Assembly (NCBI RefSeq): GCF_032062135.1
Contig: NC_092864.1
Span: 23,111,493-23,175,492, forward strand
Length of the DNA: 64,000 bases
Direction: 5' to 3'
Source: Pyxicephalus adspersus
Taxonomy: Eukaryota; Chordata; Amphibia; Anura; Pyxicephalidae
A program made the position numbers and the translations under genes. Position 1 is the stretch's first letter. Every line of letters begins with the position of its first letter. The notes under the pieces are model-generated. The model saw only the letters and a list, made by a program, of their open reading frames with translations, made no database searches and had not been told where the DNA came from. Below, in pieces: positions 58,421-64,000 of the stretch.

Positions 58421-60523
58421 TAAAAATATTAACAATGGGTTAAATATTATTTCTTTCCTGTAATGCCCACCCATGATATATGATAAAACTAACCAAATTA
58501 TTCCAAAAATGTGTTAAACTCCTTTACAGGATGGCGTTTTCTTTCTATGTAGTATACCAAGCCAATAAGTAATATTAGTAATGCTATTTTATGAAATTCC
58601 TTAATTTATCTTTTAGGATGAAGTCAACACAGAAATTAATAGGCAGAGCTTTAACTGATGCAGCATTCCTAGCATTCACAGTTGGTATATCTTAGCACTG
58701 TATTACTTCTGCTTATCTATTTTTATGGTTCTCAAAATAATTTCAGTTTATTTGTACTAATGGTAGCCACAACACATTGCAGACATAGAGAATACGCAGG
58801 GCTAAGAATGAAAATACTATTCTAGGGAATGCATTTCCTATGGTTCTTTATTGCTGGGCAGATATTTCAGACTGTTATGAGACTCATTCATCCTTGGAAT
58901 GATCAACATGGTCAATGGCCAGCTTAAAAATATTACGCTTGTTACATGTTGCACCATAATTCAGCTTTTGAACAGTGAATGGACTATAGCCAGTTCATAT
59001 AAAGGAAAATATAGTATATTGGTTTTAGTGGTCAGAAGCCAAAGCAGTAAATCAGATTTTACTTTTCTATGGCCAAACCAATAGAAAAATGATCTGTCCT
59101 TTGAGTTGGTAAAAAGGCTGGATGTCCTTCCCAGTGAATGGGAAGGCTGAATGCGGTATACCTTGACAATAGACTTGCAACTACATAGTTACAAAGGGTA
59201 GTGAGCCTGTTTTATTTGTAGGCATGGGGCATCCACATTTTAGCCTTAGAATGGCAAAACTGACAGAAAACCCAATTAGGAAAATTTCAGCAGCACTGCT
59301 AAATATTATTTACACTATTCAATATAATCAATTAAAAACCTTGTTCTTTCATACTTATTTTTTGTTACAGATAACCGAAACGGCTGCATTGACGTTAACT
59401 TGATTAGTGAATAATATTTTGGTAATTGAATCAGTGAGATAATGCTACCACTTACTGAACAATAAGAACACCAGGGAAAATAATTTCTATATTTTCCTAG
59501 GAAGGTATGAGCTGTCTATTGCAGACTCGATTAAGCCTATGACTTGTTGTACGGTTGACCCCAAGTGACCTCAATCTACCACAGTCCATTAGTTTGACTA
59601 GTGCACATTTCCAATGACAAAGTCCATTTCTTGCCAACAGTGGCACTCAAAGGACAAAACTATGGCTGCAAGTGTCAGACCAATTCCCATTATTAAGAAA
59701 ACTTAATTACTGATGATCTGATAACTACTCAGACTTTCAAAAGTAGCCAAACCAACACTAAATCATATGTAACTGAACCTCCTTCTGTGATTCCCAGGCA
59801 GTGAGTCACAGAACATTAGCGTGTCACTGGAAAACCTTGCGTATGTCAGTGTAATTGCATTGACATGAGATATGTGAACTTTATTGTCACTAAAAATTAA
59901 AAGTTAGTGTTTTGAAACATACATGACATTGATTATGGTTGTAGAAAAGAAAATTAAATCGATCATTAGGTCACCACCTCGAAAACTTTAAGAAACCACA
60001 AAAAAAGAAAAGAAGAAAAGTCAATATCATGTTCGTAAACACATCACCAATTGGCATCTACTTAAGTAATGTAGTAAAAAGACAAATTAGTTACTTGACG
60101 CATTTGGATTTATAAATTCACAATGCTATTTAGTAAAGAACATTAAACAAAAGTATTAAAAACAACTCGGCTCCTACAAACATCGATATATTAAAGGCCA
60201 ACTCCTGTCTGTTTTTTGCTAAAAAAGTCATACAACAATAAGAAAAATAAAACTGACCATGTGCACAATAGTGGACTCTGTATTTTATAGTTTATTTTTA
60301 CAATATATTTTTTTCAGTAGTAGAACGTGTTTTTCTTGGCTTAGCACACCCAACCACCATCCCACCAACACTCTAAACTCTGTCTTTTAACACACTCTCT
60401 GACCCAACCTCACTTACACCTAGCACCATAACACAGTTTTTAACACTGACAAGGGAATGTTGGTCTGGTGTCAAAAGCATTCAGTGGCAACATAGTGGCC
60501 GAAAGGTAAATGGATTCATTACT
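58421..60523. other. Unrecognised non-coding sequence
   Basis: About 2.1 kb with no recognised gene or repeat. Confidence 0.5.
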
Positions 60524-60531
60524 TTTTATAC

Positions 60532-60850
60532 CAGTGGTCACCAACCGGTGGTCCACAGGAAAATGATGGTGGTCCATGGCTCTGGCCGGTGCGCACCCCC
60601 ACCAGGGACAGGAGATGGATCCTGCTGGGGGAGCGTACAGGCCAGAGCCGCAGATCACATCCCTCATATGGATTGCAGGCTCAGGGCAGGGGGTGGGTTG
60701 TGTCTCTGGAGAGTAAGCAGGTTCTGGCATCATGATATCACTATGGGGGAAGTTTCCTCCCCTTTGGGTGACGCATTGCTCCCCGCGCATAAACGGTCCG
60801 GAGCCTGTAGGTTTAGTGGTCCATAGGTCCAAAAAGGTTGGTGACCACTG
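60532..60850. mobile_element. Complete hAT MITE with perfect 15-bp ends and 8-bp target duplication
   Basis: 319 bp. CAGTGGTCACCAACC at 60532 and GGTTGGTGACCACTG at 60836-60850 are perfect inverted repeats. ttttatac occurs at 60524-60531 and 60851-60858, an exact 8-bp target duplication. The interior is GC-rich and shared with the truncated sibling at 34055-34373. The open frames across it on both strands are not genes. Intact ends and flanks suggest it is the youngest DNA element in the window. Confidence 0.95.
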
Positions 60851-60858
60851 TTTTATAC

Positions 60859-62730
60859 CATTTATCCCTGGTAAGGTTGAAGGAAACTCATTAGGTCCTC
60901 ACACTGAGAAACCAGAAGTACCCGCAGAAAAAAATGATGGGTGGGAAAAGCATGAGAAACAAAGTGATATCTTCTCTTCCTCTTTAATTTTTTTTTCTTT
61001 TGCATATTAGTATCTATCATATCTAACTTTTCTAGGACCTAAATACCAAACATAGTTATATTAACCTGTATACAGAACAGTGTTGTAACTTAATCAGCAG
61101 AAGGCCCTTCAACTGACATTTCAGGAAGTGTTATATTCCTAACACAGCCCCCTTCCTTTCTTATATCATAGCCCTCTTGTCTTTTGGGAATATCTAATTT
61201 TTGTTGTGTTGTCCTAAAGGTTCCTAGATAACCTTTTATTTAACAGATGGAGCAAAGGTCCAAGTCTGAAGGAGCTCCTGAAATCACCTACAAGATGATG
61301 GTCCTTAGCAGCCTTGAGGCTTTGTGATGTCTACACTAGAAAGGCTTTTAGTGGTAAACAATACTTCCAAAATAATGTTTAGGGTACATAAATTCCAACA
61401 ATAATAATTAAAAAAAACAACAGGGTCTCACAAAAAGATATAACTTTATTGCACCAGATTTTACCAGCAGATGTTCTTTCAGCATGAACTATATCTCCTG
61501 ATCCTACTAGAAGCCTTTATGAAGACTCATCTGGGCTAATGAACCAAATAATTATAAAAAATAAAGAATTCTACTTTTTCTTCAAAATTTCAGAAATATG
61601 AACTTTAACTGTAAGTTTTCAAAAACCAAAAAATATGATTATTCATTTTACAGCCATTTCAATTGACAAGACCTAACAAAAAGCGTTTGTTGACATTCCT
61701 AAAATGAGTGATTCATGGGTTGTAATCTGAAAACATCCAGCATGATACAGTGAAGTAATAACTGGCTTTGTACAAGGCACAATTTTCCTAAATAAACTTA
61801 GGACTCCTAGTTGACATCCCTCCTGCCATCAGGAACATTTCTGTCATCATGGCTTTTCTGCTCAAGTCTGAAGAACAAAGCTGAGTACATTTCCCTTATG
61901 TAGAGTTGTGTAGATTACTCATACCAGCCGCACCAACAAGAAGCAAATGGAAATAAGGGGAAATCAAGTTACCTGATCACCTGGGCAAACATAATCCTAT
62001 GTCAACTGATTTACACGACAGCTCTGACATAAAGAATACTGAATCAGCAGGGGAAATTCTCTTGGTTTACTGAATTCATAGAAAGACTGTAATATGAGAA
62101 AACTGTCTTTTGAACCCATTAAAAATATTTTGGGGGTTCCTAGGCTACAATAGACAACAGCAGTTAACATATTTTAACAGATGTGGGTAAATGGTAAATC
62201 AAATGTTAGAAAATTATTATAGCTGTCCTTACAAAACTGCTTTTTCTATTTTGAGATGATATCAAAGTGATGTGAAATCACCTCTAACCTGTATTTCTCA
62301 AAACCCCCCCCTGGAAATAAGATCGCAGTATCGGAGTTCACAGCTCTGTTCACCTACCATTATGAAGAGAGACTGCTATACAGAAAGAGCTTTCTAAATT
62401 TAAATTCTTTTTAGCAGAAGAATTGCTAAATAGAAAACAAAACAGTAAAAATGTGTAGGAAAGCCATACCTTATTTTCATATCACAAGTTCTTTATGATA
62501 AACCAGAAGCATGGAAAGCAGTGAGTTTTTGTAATTGTATAGTAGTGAGCCCTGTAAATACCATGATTTTCTGCGGCTTGAAGAAAGTGTCCTATTTCTC
62601 CAAATGCATACATGGTAAATGTCAAAGATCCTTTTATATCATTCCTATTTTTTTAGGATTTTCCTCATTGCACCTACTCTGCAGTGGCCATTAATAATAT
62701 ATTAGGCCTCCTATGGCCAGAGCAGTCATT
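60859..62730. other. Unrecognised non-coding sequence
   Basis: Nothing recognised on either strand. Confidence 0.5.
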
Positions 62731-62869
62731 GGACCTGATTTATCAAAGTTCTCTCAGGACTGGAGAGGATATACTATCATGGGTTAACCTGGGTGATCGA
62801 GCAAACCAAAGGTTTACCACATGATAGTCTATCTTCTGCAGTCTTGGAGTGTTTCAATAAATCAGGCCC
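62731..62869. mobile_element. Foldback MITE, family A, copy 7 (short form)
   Basis: Left arm ggacctgatttatcaaagtt, ctctcaggactggagaggat, aacctgggtgatcgagcaaa; right arm atgatagtctatcttctgca, gtcttggagtgtttcaataa, atcaggccc. About 139 bp, a central deletion removing the 'aaaacatttgctaaca' segment. Confidence 0.85.
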
Positions 62870-64000
62870 TGCAGCAGCAAAATCTTCATTACACCTTGAT
62901 CGGTGTAAACTCCAGCACTCTATCACCTTCATTCCACCAAATATTTTACCACCCTCCCTCTACTCTAGCTATAGGTATACCTATACATACACTAATGTAG
63001 GAAAATATAGTTCATTTATTATTGGTGGTAGAGCTAAACACTGGTAAATGCTGACCAGGTGGGTAGTATGGGTCCTTGGGCTATATTCCATACAACATGC
63101 CCAATATAGAATGCTTACTCAATCATGGACCACCCCAGGCTGGACCTTTTCACCATTCCATTACAACCTCTACAGCTCCAAACAGCAAAATATATCTATT
63201 TTAGGCTTCATAAAGGTATAATTTATAATTTGATCATTTCCATCACAAGATCTGGTTGACTTCAACCCCAAATTCTTTTTGTCTTACTGCTTTTTCCCAG
63301 ACCTTAACCACCTAGGCACCCTAGATTCTTCTCTTTAGGCATTTTGTCTATCTTTTCATTTGCAGTTGCTTGTTTGACCTCTATAGTTCTTTAGAAATAA
63401 AAGAGGACATCATTTTTATAGTTCAAATGTTAATTGTGCAATATAAAATTGGCAAAAAAAGTACACTATCTCAATCCACTGGGTCCTCTGTTTTACCTCC
63501 ATTTGGTAAAAACACTTGAAGACATTTGAAGAAAGCATGGCTAACAATGCCAGCCCCAATACCCCCCCCCCCCCCGAATTGTGAAAAATTTACATGATGA
63601 TTTCTCATAAGAAATCTCCTGCTCCTAAACTCTGGGGATATTGGGACTTTAAAAGATGAATTACTTTATTGTAAATGTATCTGCTCCAAGAGTTTTTTGC
63701 TTTTGAACTGGTTTCTGCTTGATTTGTGCTAACTTATTTGTGTTATTCTTTTATGGTTACCGTATGTTATTCTTATGGTGGCAGCATTATATTTAGTCCC
63801 CACTGCTTCCAGCACCCACTGAGAAGTATTACCTATGCATGACATGCTGGGAAGAAATATTAATGCATTTGCACATCAAATTTTCTTTATATATGTATTT
63901 CAATTTAGTCTGTCTATAATGATTGTGTTTTTAAGGCTAAACCCCTGGCACAGAAACTTTGATATAAACATATCTCTTAAATGCTATTAAGGGCTCTTCT
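62870..64000. other. Unrecognised non-coding sequence
   Basis: No gene recognised. A 14-base C run lies at 63562-63575. Confidence 0.5.
63562..63575. repeat. Poly-C run
   Basis: Fourteen consecutive C residues; also a likely spot for sequencing length error. Confidence 0.9.

Noticed and set aside
60440..61010. Open frames of 90-130 codons on both strands
   Set aside because: They cover the GC-rich hAT MITE with perfect ends and an exact target duplication. Low-complexity, G/P-rich translations with no domain.
1..64000. CRISPR arrays, bacterial operons, phage or viral gene cassettes
   Set aside because: No regularly spaced repeats of CRISPR size, no ribosome-binding or operon structure, no long open frames; the sequence is vertebrate and transposon-derived.

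Overview
This 64 kb window looks like non-coding DNA from an anuran amphibian. It is AT-rich, has no convincing host exon on either strand, no recognisable RNA gene and no CRISPR, operon or phage structure. Nearly everything identifiable is a transposable-element remnant. The organism call rests on repeat families I recognise from frog genomes: foldback MITEs beginning 'gggcctgatttattaaagct', L2-type LINE tails ('cagcgctgcgtaatatgttgg' type), TTAA-flanked piggyBac ends, Tc1-like elements with long inverted repeats, and 'acaggtagtccc' elements. I could not search a database, so family names are from memory and from alignment of copies within the window.

Layout. 0-8 kb: mostly unrecognised sequence, a degenerate hAT-like repeat, one foldback MITE, then an unusual run of back-to-back hairpins (7.03-7.41 kb). 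8-20 kb: an unclassified repeat (9 kb) carrying an L2 tail, a Tc1 end (11.1 kb), several foldbacks, two hAT-like MITEs, a piggyBac end (15.4 kb), a terminal-palindrome element (18.1-18.4 kb) and one end of a larger hAT (19.3 kb). 20-32 kb: a Tc1 element with 138-bp inverted repeats and TA target duplication (25.1-26.1 kb), four foldback MITE copies and L2 tails. 34-39 kb: a truncated hAT MITE, an AT palindrome, an L2 3' end interrupted by a Harbinger-like MITE, an L2 reverse-transcriptase fragment, and a decayed ~120-bp tandem repeat. 41-52 kb: two decayed Tc1-like elements, a foldback with CTCF-like motifs, and two adjacent hAT MITEs sharing an 8-bp target duplication. 53-64 kb: a piggyBac end, a hammerhead-ribozyme-like sequence (56.7 kb), a second copy of the 9 kb repeat with a dead piggyBac transposase inserted at its TTAA, and a complete hAT MITE with perfect ends.

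No set of genes works together here. What can be read is the order of insertions, and a few structures (hairpin cluster, hammerhead-like fold, shared hAT target site, coding-like fragment at 58.1-58.3 kb) that are worth testing. I found no convincing new biological system.
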